Shown here one piece after another: positions 23,721 through 32,900 of a stretch of 64,000 nucleotides of DNA (the stretch's first letter is position 1; each line of letters opens with the position of its first letter). The notes below the pieces were generated by a model. It searched no databases, was not told the DNA's origin, and saw nothing but the letters and a program-made list of their open reading frames with translations. Made by a program: the position numbers and the translations under genes. Where the stretch lies: the NCBI RefSeq assembly GCF_039655865.1, contig NZ_JBBYXL010000005.1, positions 1 through 64,000 of the forward strand. The letters run 5' to 3'. The DNA comes from Prosthecobacter sp. SYSU 5D2. GTDB lineage: Bacteria; Verrucomicrobiota; Verrucomicrobiia; Verrucomicrobiales; Verrucomicrobiaceae.

Positions 23721-26189
23721 GTGGACTCGTTATTCTGTGAATCGATGCTGATTCCGCTCGGCGGAGGGCTATCGCTGCTCATCAAGGAGGAGGCATCGCC
23801 CCAATCTGCACGGGATGGGGAGTTTCGGTTGATTCCCGGTTTACCTGAAGGCTGGCAAGCCATCCCCAGTAGTCGTCGACTCGACGCTTTGACACCCGCA
23901 GGCCGTCCGCCTGTTCTTTACGATCCTGTTGCCACCGAGCGAGGCCTTCACAATCTACGCATATTTGAATTGCGCGATTACTACTGGGAACTGCGTGGTG
24001 GCCAGAACGGGTATCACACCGTTGCCGAGGTAACATCGAGTTTAGAGCACTCGGTTGATCATGCTTTGTGGCTTCCTCAGGTCAGTCACGGCCGGTTCCG
24101 ATTTGTCAATTACCTTGGCTCTGCCTGGGTCGAAGCGACGGTGGCCGGGCTCCCGCCGGTTCGCATCTCTTTCGAGGTTGCTTCACCGAAGCTTGATTAC
24201 GAGAAAGAATATCGTTCAATGATTGAAACAATCGGCGAGGAGTGTCAGCAATTACTTTTGGAATGGGGTACTCCGGCATCATTAAATCTAGCTGTTGATC
24301 CAGAAAAACGGACTCAGACTCTGCTCGAACAATTCCTTTTCCTCCGTCACGTGCTAGGGCCGGATAAGCTCGATCTATATCTCGAAACCATCATCCGCCA
24401 TTCGCATTCGCGATTGGAGCGGGAACTTGAATGGAAACATTCCGGCACGGCTGACCCTGCATTTCTGGCTGCCGACCCACTCCGTCGAGGTCGCGATTGG
24501 CAACACTTCGATGGCCGAGTTGTCCCTGCTAAGATGCAAACCGAACGCAAATTCGAATCCGCCGACACCCCGCCAAATCGGTTCGTGAAGTTTGCGCTTC
24601 TGCAGTTCCGTGAACTCTGCAATTCAGTATTGCAGGCCAAGCGGAACGGTAAACAAGCCTTCGCGCCAGACGACTCCGTCTCCCTTGAGGCGACTTCCAT
24701 GCTACGTTCCCTTGAGGCACTGCTGGCGCGGCCGCTGTTCGATGATGTCGGCGAGTTGCGAAGAATTCCGTTTGAGAGCACGACTCTTCAGCGCAGCAAA
24801 GGTTACCGCGAGATATTGCTTGCCTGGCTGATGCTCGATGCTGCAGCCCATTTGGATTGGCCAGGTCGTGAGGATGCCTATGACGGCACTACGCGTGATG
24901 TCGCCACACTATATGAATTCTGGCTTTACTTCCTGATGGTTCGCGCATTTCGCGACAGACTCGGAATGGTTTCCGAACAAGACCCGCTCGCAAAAGTTGA
25001 CGGTGCTTTGCCGTTTTGTTGCCGAGCAGGAGACGGGCGCTTGGTAATCAATCTCCGCCAAAGTGAGGCGTCGTTTTCGCGGTTTCGTTGGGAGAATGAT
25101 GGTCGTGCACTTCGAGTGCATTTTTTCTATAACCGCTCGTTTGGTCGAAGAGGGATTGGTGAGCGCGGCAGCTACAGCAAAACGTTTCGCCCTGACTACA
25201 CTCTCGTGATCATTCCCGAGGAATTCGATCAACCGGACTGGAGCGCAGCAGAACGTGCTGCCGAAAAAGCCGGTCGAATAGCCTATCTACATTTCGATGC
25301 AAAATATCGCGGCGAGAATCTACCAGGTCTTTTTGGGGACGCTGAAAAAGAGGAAGATGAACCTGAAGACCGCCCCTCCCGGGCAACAGGAACGGTGAAG
25401 CGGGTCGATCTCTACAAGATGCACACTTACAACGAGGCAATTAGACGCACGGTCGGCTCATACGTGCTTTATCCTGGCCTACCTCCCCAAAGTGGTGAAG
25501 CTCCGCGGTACGAACGTTATCATGAGGTCATGCCGGGTATTGGTGCGTTTGCCTTGCGCCCAGCAAAGCGAGGGGAGACACCCGCTGGTCTTGATAGCGT
25601 CTGTGAATTTATCAGTGAGATTCTGGCGCATCAACTCGATCGATTCACGCAGAGCTATCGGATCAACACTTTTACCGAGGACATCATTCGCGAAGAGCCG
25701 TTAAAATACATACGAACAGACTCAATTGAAGAAATTGTTTCGCTACCTGGTGCCACTGCAATTCTTGGGTACATGAGGAAGGGCGATGTTCACACATTTG
25801 CAGCCGACAAATTCTTTTACTGCCGAGCTACCGACGAAAATGGTCGACCATTATCGCTCGATCTTTCTACCACTCAAGGGGTTATTCTCATTGGTTGGTC
25901 TGGTCCGCTCACCGGCCCCTTCGTCACAGTCGGCTGGATGGCGCGAGTGATCTCCTGTCGGCTGGTGAGCAGGGAAATCGTCATCCAAGAGACAAGTCTA
26001 GAACCGTCCAGTGGAGCGGTTCACTACCTTCTTTTCAAGCTGGCCGATGTTTCCAATTTTCCCCCGAGAGAGATTACCAACTTGGTATTCGCTGCGAACA
26101 TGGACGGCGAAGGGGGTAAATTTAGGACGTTTGAATCCACGTTTTCTGAAGTCTGCCGTCAGAATCTAGCAAACACCACTAGCGATTGA
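23721..26189 (+). CDS. DUF2357 / PD-(D/E)XK nuclease, McrC-like partner
   Basis: The 822-residue protein begins with GTG at 23721 (ATG at 23745 is an alternative). An N-terminal beta-rich DUF2357 region (FELRDYYWELRGGQNGYHTV) covers roughly the first third. The C-terminal half has a PD-(D/E)XK-type site: FRPDYTLVI with Pro491-Asp492, then HFDAKYRG with Asp526-x-Lys528, followed by YKMHTYNEAIRRTVGSYVLY, as in the PDDEXK_7 (DUF524) group. This is the nuclease that should act with the McrB-like motor, cutting foreign DNA. A last region of about 180 residues (from GATAILGYM) is unassigned. Same lower GC as the motor gene. Confidence 0.85.
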   Translation: MDSLFCESMLIPLGGGLSLLIKEEASPQSARDGEFRLIPGLPEGWQAIPSSRRLDALTPAGRPPVLYDPVATERGLHNLRIFELRDYYWELRGGQNGYHTVAEVTSSLEHSVDHALWLPQVSHGRFRFVNYLGSAWVEATVAGLPPVRISFEVASPKLDYEKEYRSMIETIGEECQQLLLEWGTPASLNLAVDPEKRTQTLLEQFLFLRHVLGPDKLDLYLETIIRHSHSRLERELEWKHSGTADPAFLAADPLRRGRDWQHFDGRVVPAKMQTERKFESADTPPNRFVKFALLQFRELCNSVLQAKRNGKQAFAPDDSVSLEATSMLRSLEALLARPLFDDVGELRRIPFESTTLQRSKGYREILLAWLMLDAAAHLDWPGREDAYDGTTRDVATLYEFWLYFLMVRAFRDRLGMVSEQDPLAKVDGALPFCCRAGDGRLVINLRQSEASFSRFRWENDGRALRVHFFYNRSFGRRGIGERGSYSKTFRPDYTLVIIPEEFDQPDWSAAERAAEKAGRIAYLHFDAKYRGENLPGLFGDAEKEEDEPEDRPSRATGTVKRVDLYKMHTYNEAIRRTVGSYVLYPGLPPQSGEAPRYERYHEVMPGIGAFALRPAKRGETPAGLDSVCEFISEILAHQLDRFTQSYRINTFTEDIIREEPLKYIRTDSIEEIVSLPGATAILGYMRKGDVHTFAADKFFYCRATDENGRPLSLDLSTTQGVILIGWSGPLTGPFVTVGWMARVISCRLVSREIVIQETSLEPSSGAVHYLLFKLADVSNFPPREITNLVFAANMDGEGGKFRTFESTFSEVCRQNLANTTSD

Positions 26190-26256
26190 CAGGTGCTAGG
26201 GGGTGATCTGAAAACCATGCGCCGATCAAGTTGCAGCCTGAGTTTGTAAATCGGGA

Positions 26257-28470
26257 CTACTCCCTATTGATGAACTCATCGAGGTTGAGGAGGACGCGGG
26301 CGAGGGCGACGAGGACGGCGGTTTCTTGGGCTTCGCTGGCGGGGACTTGGGGCTGGATGAAGCTGAGTACTTGGAGGGAGGCGGGGCCGCCGGCGGCGAC
26401 GCGGGCTTTTTGCTCGGCGTGGAAGGCGAGGAGGCGCTGGGTTTCCTCGGGACGCGGTTGGCGGGAGAGGCAGCGGTGGAAGAGGTTTTCGAGACGGGCG
26501 GGGGTGTCGGGAGGGCTTTCCTGGATGACGCGGAGGGCGAGGGACTGGGCGGCCTCGACAAATACGGGGTCGTTCATCAGGGTGAGGGCCTGGAGGGGGG
26601 TGTTGGAGCGGTCGCGCTTGACGCAGGCCTCGCTGGCATCGGGGGCATCGAAGGTGGTGAGCATCGGATACAGGATGCTGCGCATGGTGAGGATGTAGAG
26701 GCCGCGGCGGTAGCGGTCGCTGCCCTCGCTGAGCTCCCATTTGACGGAGCGGCCGACATCGAAGACATCGCCAGGGAGAGGGGGCTTGATGCTGGGGCCG
26801 CCGATGTTGCGGGAGAGGAGGCCGCTGGCGGTGAGGAAGGCATCGCGGAGGATTTCGGCCTCGAGCCGGAGGCGGTTCTGGCGGGAGAGGAGGCGGTTCA
26901 GGGGGTCGGTCTCCAGGATGTCGGCACGGTGTAAGGAGGACTGGCGGTAGGTGGCGGAGGTGACGATGAGGCGGATGAGCTCCTTGCGGCTCCAGCCGGT
27001 GTCCATGAAGCGGGTGGCGAGCCAGTCGAGCAGCGCGGGATGGGAGGGGGACTCGCCGCTGGTGCCGAAGTCATCCGGGGTGCTGACGATGCCGGTGCCG
27101 AAGAGCTTGCTCCAGACCTGGTTCACGGCGACGCGGCTGGTGAGGGGATTTTGACGGGAGACGAGCCACTGGGCAAGATCCAGCCGGGTCTGCTCGGTGC
27201 CGGTTTCGGCATTGCCGCTGGCATTGGCGGTGGCGGGTTTTTCGAGCTTGGGCAGGGCGGAGAGGGTGGCGGGGACGACATCCGGGCCGCGACGGGCGTA
27301 ATCCCCCGCGAGGTGGACATAGGCCTGGCGGCGGCCGGTGGTGACCTCAGCCAGGGTTTGCGCCTGGGTGGTGGGCTCGGGCTTGTCCTGGGTGTTATTG
27401 AAGTAGGCGTAGAAGCTGTAGTAATCCCGGATGGTGATGGGATCGTACTTGTGGGTGTGGCACTGGGCGCAGCCGAGGGTGAGGCCCATCCAGACGCGGG
27501 AGGTGGTATTGACGCGGTCGGCGAGGTTTTGGAAACGGGCTTCTTCCTTGTCCACACCGGCCTCGGTATTCAGGGCGGCATTGCGATGGAAACCGGCGGC
27601 CTTGAGCTGGGAAACGCCGGCGTCCGGGAGGAGATCGCCGGCGATCTGCTGGATGGTGAACTGGTCGAACGGGAGGTCGTTGTTGATGGCCTCGATGGTC
27701 CAGTCGCGGAAGTGGTAGGCGTTTTCGCGGACTTTGTCGCCGAGGAAACCTTCGCTGTCGGCATACCGGGCGAGATCGAGCCAGTGGCGGCCCCAGCGCT
27801 CGCCATAGTGCGGGGAGGCGAGGAGGCGGTCCACGAGCTGGTCATAGGCGCGGGGGGAGGCCTGGTATTCGGCGGTGAAGGCATTCACTTCCTCCGGGGT
27901 GGGCGGCAGGCCGGTGATGTCCAGGGAGACGCGGCGGATGAGGGTGACGGGGTCGGCCTCGGCGGAGGGCGGGAAGCGGTGTTTTTCCAGCTCGGCGCGG
28001 ATGAAGAGGTCAATGGGGTTGCGGATGCCGGCGGTGTTTTGGACGGCGGGCGGCGGGGGATTCTGGATGGGGAGGAAGGACCAGTGCTGCTGGTATTCGG
28101 CGCCGGTTTGGATCCAGCGGTTGAGGAGGTCGCGCTCCTTGTCGGTGAGCTGTTTGGGGGAGGACGGCGGCGGCATGACGTCGTCCTTGTCGGTGGTGGT
28201 GACGCGGTGCCAGAACTCGCTCTTGTCCGGGGAGCCGGGGACGATGGCTTCCTTCACGGCGTCCTCGCGGACGTCCAGGCGCAGGCCGGCCTCGCGGCTG
28301 TCCTCATCCGGGCCGTGGCAGGCGTAGCATTTGGAGGAGAGGATGGGGCGGATGTCGCGGTTGAAGTCCGGTTTTTCAGCAGGGGCAGACAGGCCCAGGC
28401 CAGCGGAGGCTGACAGGGCGGTGAGCGTCAGGGTTTGGAGACGTGACGAAATGAACGGACCGGATAACAT
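26257..28470 (-). CDS. secreted DUF1549/DUF1553 protein with planctomycete-type cytochrome c domain
   Basis: The ATG at 28470 gives a signal peptide (LTLTALSASAGLGLSA). The 737-residue product then has a PSCyt1 domain with a heme site CYACHG (about residue 50), a DUF1549 region (WSFLPIQNPPPP; RRVSLDITGLPPTPEEVNAF; YGERWGRHWLDLARYADSEG) and a DUF1553 region (PLTSRVAVNQVWSKLFGTGI, CVKRDRSNTPLQALTLMNDP, ending in LVALARVLLNLDEFINRE). This is the usual upstream partner of a DUF1501 gene. It is found across PVC bacteria; the biochemical role is unknown. It converges on the restriction island, whose last gene stops 67 bases away. Confidence 0.93.
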   Translation of the reverse strand: MLSGPFISSRLQTLTLTALSASAGLGLSAPAEKPDFNRDIRPILSSKCYACHGPDEDSREAGLRLDVREDAVKEAIVPGSPDKSEFWHRVTTTDKDDVMPPPSSPKQLTDKERDLLNRWIQTGAEYQQHWSFLPIQNPPPPAVQNTAGIRNPIDLFIRAELEKHRFPPSAEADPVTLIRRVSLDITGLPPTPEEVNAFTAEYQASPRAYDQLVDRLLASPHYGERWGRHWLDLARYADSEGFLGDKVRENAYHFRDWTIEAINNDLPFDQFTIQQIAGDLLPDAGVSQLKAAGFHRNAALNTEAGVDKEEARFQNLADRVNTTSRVWMGLTLGCAQCHTHKYDPITIRDYYSFYAYFNNTQDKPEPTTQAQTLAEVTTGRRQAYVHLAGDYARRGPDVVPATLSALPKLEKPATANASGNAETGTEQTRLDLAQWLVSRQNPLTSRVAVNQVWSKLFGTGIVSTPDDFGTSGESPSHPALLDWLATRFMDTGWSRKELIRLIVTSATYRQSSLHRADILETDPLNRLLSRQNRLRLEAEILRDAFLTASGLLSRNIGGPSIKPPLPGDVFDVGRSVKWELSEGSDRYRRGLYILTMRSILYPMLTTFDAPDASEACVKRDRSNTPLQALTLMNDPVFVEAAQSLALRVIQESPPDTPARLENLFHRCLSRQPRPEETQRLLAFHAEQKARVAAGGPASLQVLSFIQPQVPASEAQETAVLVALARVLLNLDEFINRE

Positions 28471-28644
28471 GCGATTAACTACTACGGCGGATGCAGCAAG
28501 GAGCTTGCCGGAAGGGCACAATCGGTGTGAAAGAGGTCATTTTGGGGAGGGGGTTAAGAGGTGGGTAAAAAGATTTGGGGTAGAAAGATTTTTTTATTGG
28601 GCATGGAGCTGGGAGGACTGAGGACTGGGGACTGGGAGTAGAAT

Positions 28645-28661
28645 CAGTTGGGGCCCAACTG
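28645..28661. promoter_or_regulatory. perfect 8-1-8 palindrome upstream of the G3E GTPase gene, possible operator
   Basis: CAGTTGGGGCCCAACTG at 28645-28661 has 8-base arms around one central base and sits 44 bases before the GTPase start. Such symmetry and position suit a dimeric repressor, but I do not recognise the operator and it lacks the AT-rich look of Zur or Fur boxes. Confidence 0.4.
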
Positions 28662-28688
28662 AGCTACTTGCTTGCGAAAGGAGGGCAG

Positions 28689-28733
28689 ATGATTCAAAAG
28701 AAGCCATGCCAACCAAAGCACGTTACATCATGA
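28689..28733 (+). CDS. possible 14-codon leader ORF overlapping the GTPase start
   Basis: AAAGGAGGG at 28677-28685, the clearest Shine-Dalgarno in this part of the window, is well spaced for the ATG at 28689, not for the GTPase ATG at 28706. The frame reads MIQKKPCQPKHVTS and stops with TGA at 28731-28733, overlapping the first nine codons of the GTPase in another frame. It might be a translated leader that couples or limits GTPase synthesis, or merely a chance frame next to a shared ribosome site. Confidence 0.35.
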   Translation: MIQKKPCQPKHVTS

Positions 28734-29824
28734 TCGGCGGTTTCCTCGGAGCCGGAAAGACCACGACGGTGGGGCGTCTGGCGAAGTACCTGACGGACCA
28801 GGGGCTGCGGGTGGGGCTGATCACGAATGACCAGGCGGGCGGGCTGGTGGATACGAAGCTGCTGCGCGGCCAGGGTTATGCGACGGAGGAGATCGCGGGG
28901 GGGTGCTTCTGCTGCCGGTTCAATACCCTGGTGGAGGCGGCTAACAAACTGTCTGACCAGGCGAAGCCGGATGTCTTCATTGCGGAGCCTGTGGGGAGCT
29001 GCACGGACTTGGTGGCGACGGTGACGTATCCGCTGCGGCGGATGTATGGAGACGCCTTTACGGTGGCGCCGCTGAGCGTACTGGTGGACCCGGTGCGGGC
29101 GCGGCGGGTCTTCGGCCTGGATGCGGGGGGCAGCTTCTCCAGCAAGGTGGCGTATATTTTCAAAAAGCAGCTCGAGGAGGCGGACATCATCGTAATCAGC
29201 AAGAGCGACATCATCGGCGAAGAGGCGCGCGAGGAGCTTCGGGCGGTTTTGCAGAAGGAGTTTCCGGTGGCGCGGATTGTGACGGCCTCTCCGCGTGAGG
29301 AGACGGGGCTGGTGGAGCTTTTTTCCCAACTGATGACGGATGAGCAGGCGCGACGGAACCCGATGGCAGTGGACTATGAGGTGTATGCGGACGGGGAAGC
29401 GCTGCTAGGCTGGCTGAATGCCACGGTGACGCTGAAGGCGGCGGAGGAGTTCGAGGCGAATGAGTTTCTGCGCGCGCTGGCGGCAAATGTACAGGAGAGG
29501 CTGCAGAAGGCAGGGACGGAGATCGCCCATTTTAAAATGACGTACAGCCCGGATGACGGGATCGCCGGGGAGCTGGCCTCCATCAATCTGGTGCGGAGCG
29601 ACTATATCCCGGAGCTGGGCATGGAGCTGGATGAGCCAAGCGAGGGCGGGCAGCTCATCGTGAATCTGCGCGCGGAAGCGGACCCGGCGGCGCTGATGGA
29701 GGCCGTGAAGACGGGCCTGGGAGATACGACGGCCACCTTCCCGACGCTGACGGCGACGCTGGAGCACGAGGAGCATTTTCGCCCAGGGAAACCGGAGCCG
29801 ACGCATCGTGATGGAGCGGAGTAA
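28706..29824 (+). CDS. G3E-family GTPase (CobW/metal chaperone-like)
   Basis: The 372-residue protein has Walker A GFLGAGKTTTVGRL at its start, GLITNDQAGGLVDTKL (switch region), the metal-site motif GGCFCC (CxCC) near residue 67, Walker B-like VFIAEPVGSCTDL and the guanine-specificity SKSD (VISKSDII). These are marks of the COG0523/CobW group of GTP-dependent metal chaperones, which deliver Zn, Co or nitrile hydratase cofactors. The C-terminal half is diverged from the standard CobW C-domain (AAEEFEANEFLRALAANVQ). There is no metal-uptake gene nearby, so the client is unknown. See the palindrome and leader ORF just upstream. Confidence 0.88.
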   Translation: MPTKARYIMIGGFLGAGKTTTVGRLAKYLTDQGLRVGLITNDQAGGLVDTKLLRGQGYATEEIAGGCFCCRFNTLVEAANKLSDQAKPDVFIAEPVGSCTDLVATVTYPLRRMYGDAFTVAPLSVLVDPVRARRVFGLDAGGSFSSKVAYIFKKQLEEADIIVISKSDIIGEEAREELRAVLQKEFPVARIVTASPREETGLVELFSQLMTDEQARRNPMAVDYEVYADGEALLGWLNATVTLKAAEEFEANEFLRALAANVQERLQKAGTEIAHFKMTYSPDDGIAGELASINLVRSDYIPELGMELDEPSEGGQLIVNLRAEADPAALMEAVKTGLGDTTATFPTLTATLEHEEHFRPGKPEPTHRDGAE

Positions 29825-29908
29825 GGACGTGCAAAATGCGGGCTTTTGCCGCACTGATTTCTGACATTTCGGGGGTTGCCCGCTGGAGATAATCGGCGAG
29901 GATTCGTG

Positions 29909-32900
29909 ATGAACGCCGGAGTTTTGCTAGGGGTCCTGTTGATGACCGCAACGTGTGTGTGGAGCCAGGGCACGACGCTCTATTCCATCGGGCAGCCGAC
30001 GGATGAAGAGCAGCTCTACCTGGAGATGATCAACCGGGCGCGGGCGAATCCAACCGAGGAAGGGCTGAGGCTTGCGGCGAGCACAAACGCAGATGTGCTG
30101 CATGCGTTTGAAGTACATGGGGTGGACCTGGAGCTGATGAAGCAGGAATTTGCCGCGCTGCCGGTGAGGCCGCCGCTGGCGATGAATGCGAAGCTTATGC
30201 AAATGGCGCGGGCCCATACGCAGGACATGTTTGACCATGCATTTCAAGGGCATACAAGCTTCAATGGCGATGTGCTGGCGGACCGGGTGGCGGATGTGGG
30301 CTATGCGTTTTTCAGCCTGGGGGAGAATGTGTTTTCCTTTGCGAACTCCGTCTATCATGGCCATGCAGGCTTCCAGGTGGACTGGGGGACAGTCCCGGGG
30401 GAGGAGCCCGACGAGGACGGAATGCAAGCCGGTCGCGGGCACCGGGTGAACATCCAAGGAAATTATCGTGAAATCGGCCTGGGGGTGAAGCTGGGCATGA
30501 ACACGGTGGGAGAAACCACGGTAGGGCCGCAACTGGTGACGCAGAATTTTGGCAGCCAGGTGGGGAGCTCCGCCTATGTGACAGGGGTGGCTTTTTATGA
30601 TGTGAACGGCAATGGTTTTTATGACCTGGGGGAAGGCATCCGCGGCCTAACTGTGAATGTGGAAGGATCGCTGTTTCATGCGGTGACCAGCACCTCCGGA
30701 GGGTATGCGGTGCCGGTGCCAACGGTGAATGCGACGCGCGAGGTGACTTTTACCGGGCTGGGTCTGAACGGGGAATTTGTGGCAGTGATCACCGACGGCC
30801 AGAACGTCAAGACAGACTATAAACTCGATTACTCACCGCCCACCCCTGCAGGACCGGTGGTGGCGGACACAGGCAGCCCCACCACTTATACGTTTAATGC
30901 CGTGGGCGGTGCGACGGGATATGACTGGCAGGCCATGAAAGCGGTGCCGCTGGCCAATGACGGAGCCAATGATCTGACGAGGGTGACGCCCCAGACGACC
31001 GGGACCTACAGTGCCCTGTCCACAACAGTAAAGCATTCCGGCACCGGTGCCTACCGGCTCACCCACCCTGCCGTGGCGATCAGCTCAGAGAGTGTGATCT
31101 ATCAGGAAACATTTTATGTTCAGGAAGGGGCGGGCCTTTCCTTCCGCAGCCGTCTGCGCACTGCTTCCGAAGATCAGGTGGCGAAAGTGCAGGTATCCAC
31201 CAATAACGGCAGCAGCTGGGAGGATGTGTATGCGCAGCCAGGGGCGACACCGGCGGAAGAGAATGGCCTGCCTGGAGAAGGCAGTTTTCAGTTGCGGGAG
31301 ATTTCTCTCCAACCTTATGCCGGACGGCAGATCCGGCTGAGATTTTTATACGAATTCCTGGGCGGATCGCTTTTCCCAGGGACCGGGGATGCGCTGGGGT
31401 GGTATGTGGATGAGGTGAACTTCAGCGGTCTTTTGGATGCTTCCCATGTGGTGAATACAGCCGTGGCAGAAGGAGAGACGGAGTTTGAATTTACCCCGGC
31501 GGAAGCAGGCCAGTATCTGCTGGCCGTGCGACCCAAAATCTCCGGCCGGGACTGGGCCTTCAGTCCGCCGCTGGCAGTGGCGTCAGCAGATACGGGCACC
31601 TTCTCCATCCTTGCCATCGCCCCGGCCCAGGTCGTTAAAGCCGGAGGCAAGGCGGAGTTCCAAATCATGACCACCATGGAGGCCGACTCCTGCCGGTGGC
31701 TGAAGAATGGCAAGGTGATCAAAGGGGCCACGGAAACGACGCTGACCCTCTATCCTGCGGGGCTCCAGGCGGCAGGCACCTATACGGCGGAGGCCACAAA
31801 AAACGGCCTGACAAGCACCAGCCTGCCCTTTCTTCTTGGAGTGGTGGAAGATGTGGAGAAAACCGTGGCACTGGCAGAAGGCAAGTCAGTGAAGCTGACG
31901 GCCAAAGCTGCGGGACCCGGACTGAGCTATGAATGGAAACGCAACGGGGAACCGCTGGAGGACAGCGACCAGATCACCGGGAGGCTGACCAAGACCCTGC
32001 AGCTCAAAGGATTGCAGAGCGGGCAAAGCGGCACTTATACCTGCGAAGTGAAAACGGGAGGAAGTGAACCCACGGCGGGCGGCACCACGCATCTGGGCGT
32101 CTTTGATCAGGCACCGGCACTCCTGCCAGGGCAGGAGCTGGAAGATTCGATTGTGGGTGGTGCCTACAGCTATTGGGTCCGGTTCGATGAAACGCCCGGC
32201 CTCGCCCCAGCCACCTTCTCAGCCAAGAACCTGCCCTCTGGTATGAAGATCAATTCGAAGACGGGGGAAATTTATGGCCGTCCTACCAAACCCGTGAACG
32301 CCACCATTACAGTGACGGCCAAAAACAGTTTTGGCTCCAGCGTGACCACACTGAACCTTGTGGTGCATGAATTTCCCGCCAATCTGGCAGGAAGCTATGC
32401 AGGCCTGCTTGGCCGGCATGACGGCATGAACCAGCAGATGGGCGGACGACTGGACCTGAAGGTGACCTCACTCGGGACCTTCAGCGGCAGCCTGATGATG
32501 GGAACGCGAAAAGTGCCGGTCAAAGGGGGGCTGAACATCACGGCGGATGGAAGTGAGCTACCCCATGGCATCGTGGAAATCCCGGCCACAGCCAAACATC
32601 CGGGCCTGCCCATGGAACTGGCCTTTTATGTGGATACGGCAAAACATCTGCTTAATGAGGAAAAGAGCCGCATCACCCAGGGAGAAACAAAGCTGGGAAT
32701 CACCGGCTGGCGGCAGAAGTGGAGAGCGAAAGGGGAAGCGGCGACGGCTTATCTGGGACTGCATACCTTTGGCTTGCGGCTGACGGTGGCCGGCGATGAG
32801 GCTGTGCCACAGGGGTGGGGCTTCGGCTCACTGAAGCCGGCCGCTGACGGAAAGATCAAGCTGGCGGGCCGGACGGCGGACGGGGAGGCGTTTACTTCAG

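Noticed and set aside
26190-26256. Direct repeat or att site at the right edge of the restriction island
   Set aside because: Comparison by eye with 20327-20360 and 20830-20872 gave no convincing shared word.
27040-28413. Long plus-strand open frame, Gly/Val/Ala-rich, 457 codons
   Set aside because: It is antisense to the DUF1549/1553 gene, whose conserved domains explain the DNA; the composition is that of a GC-rich shadow frame.
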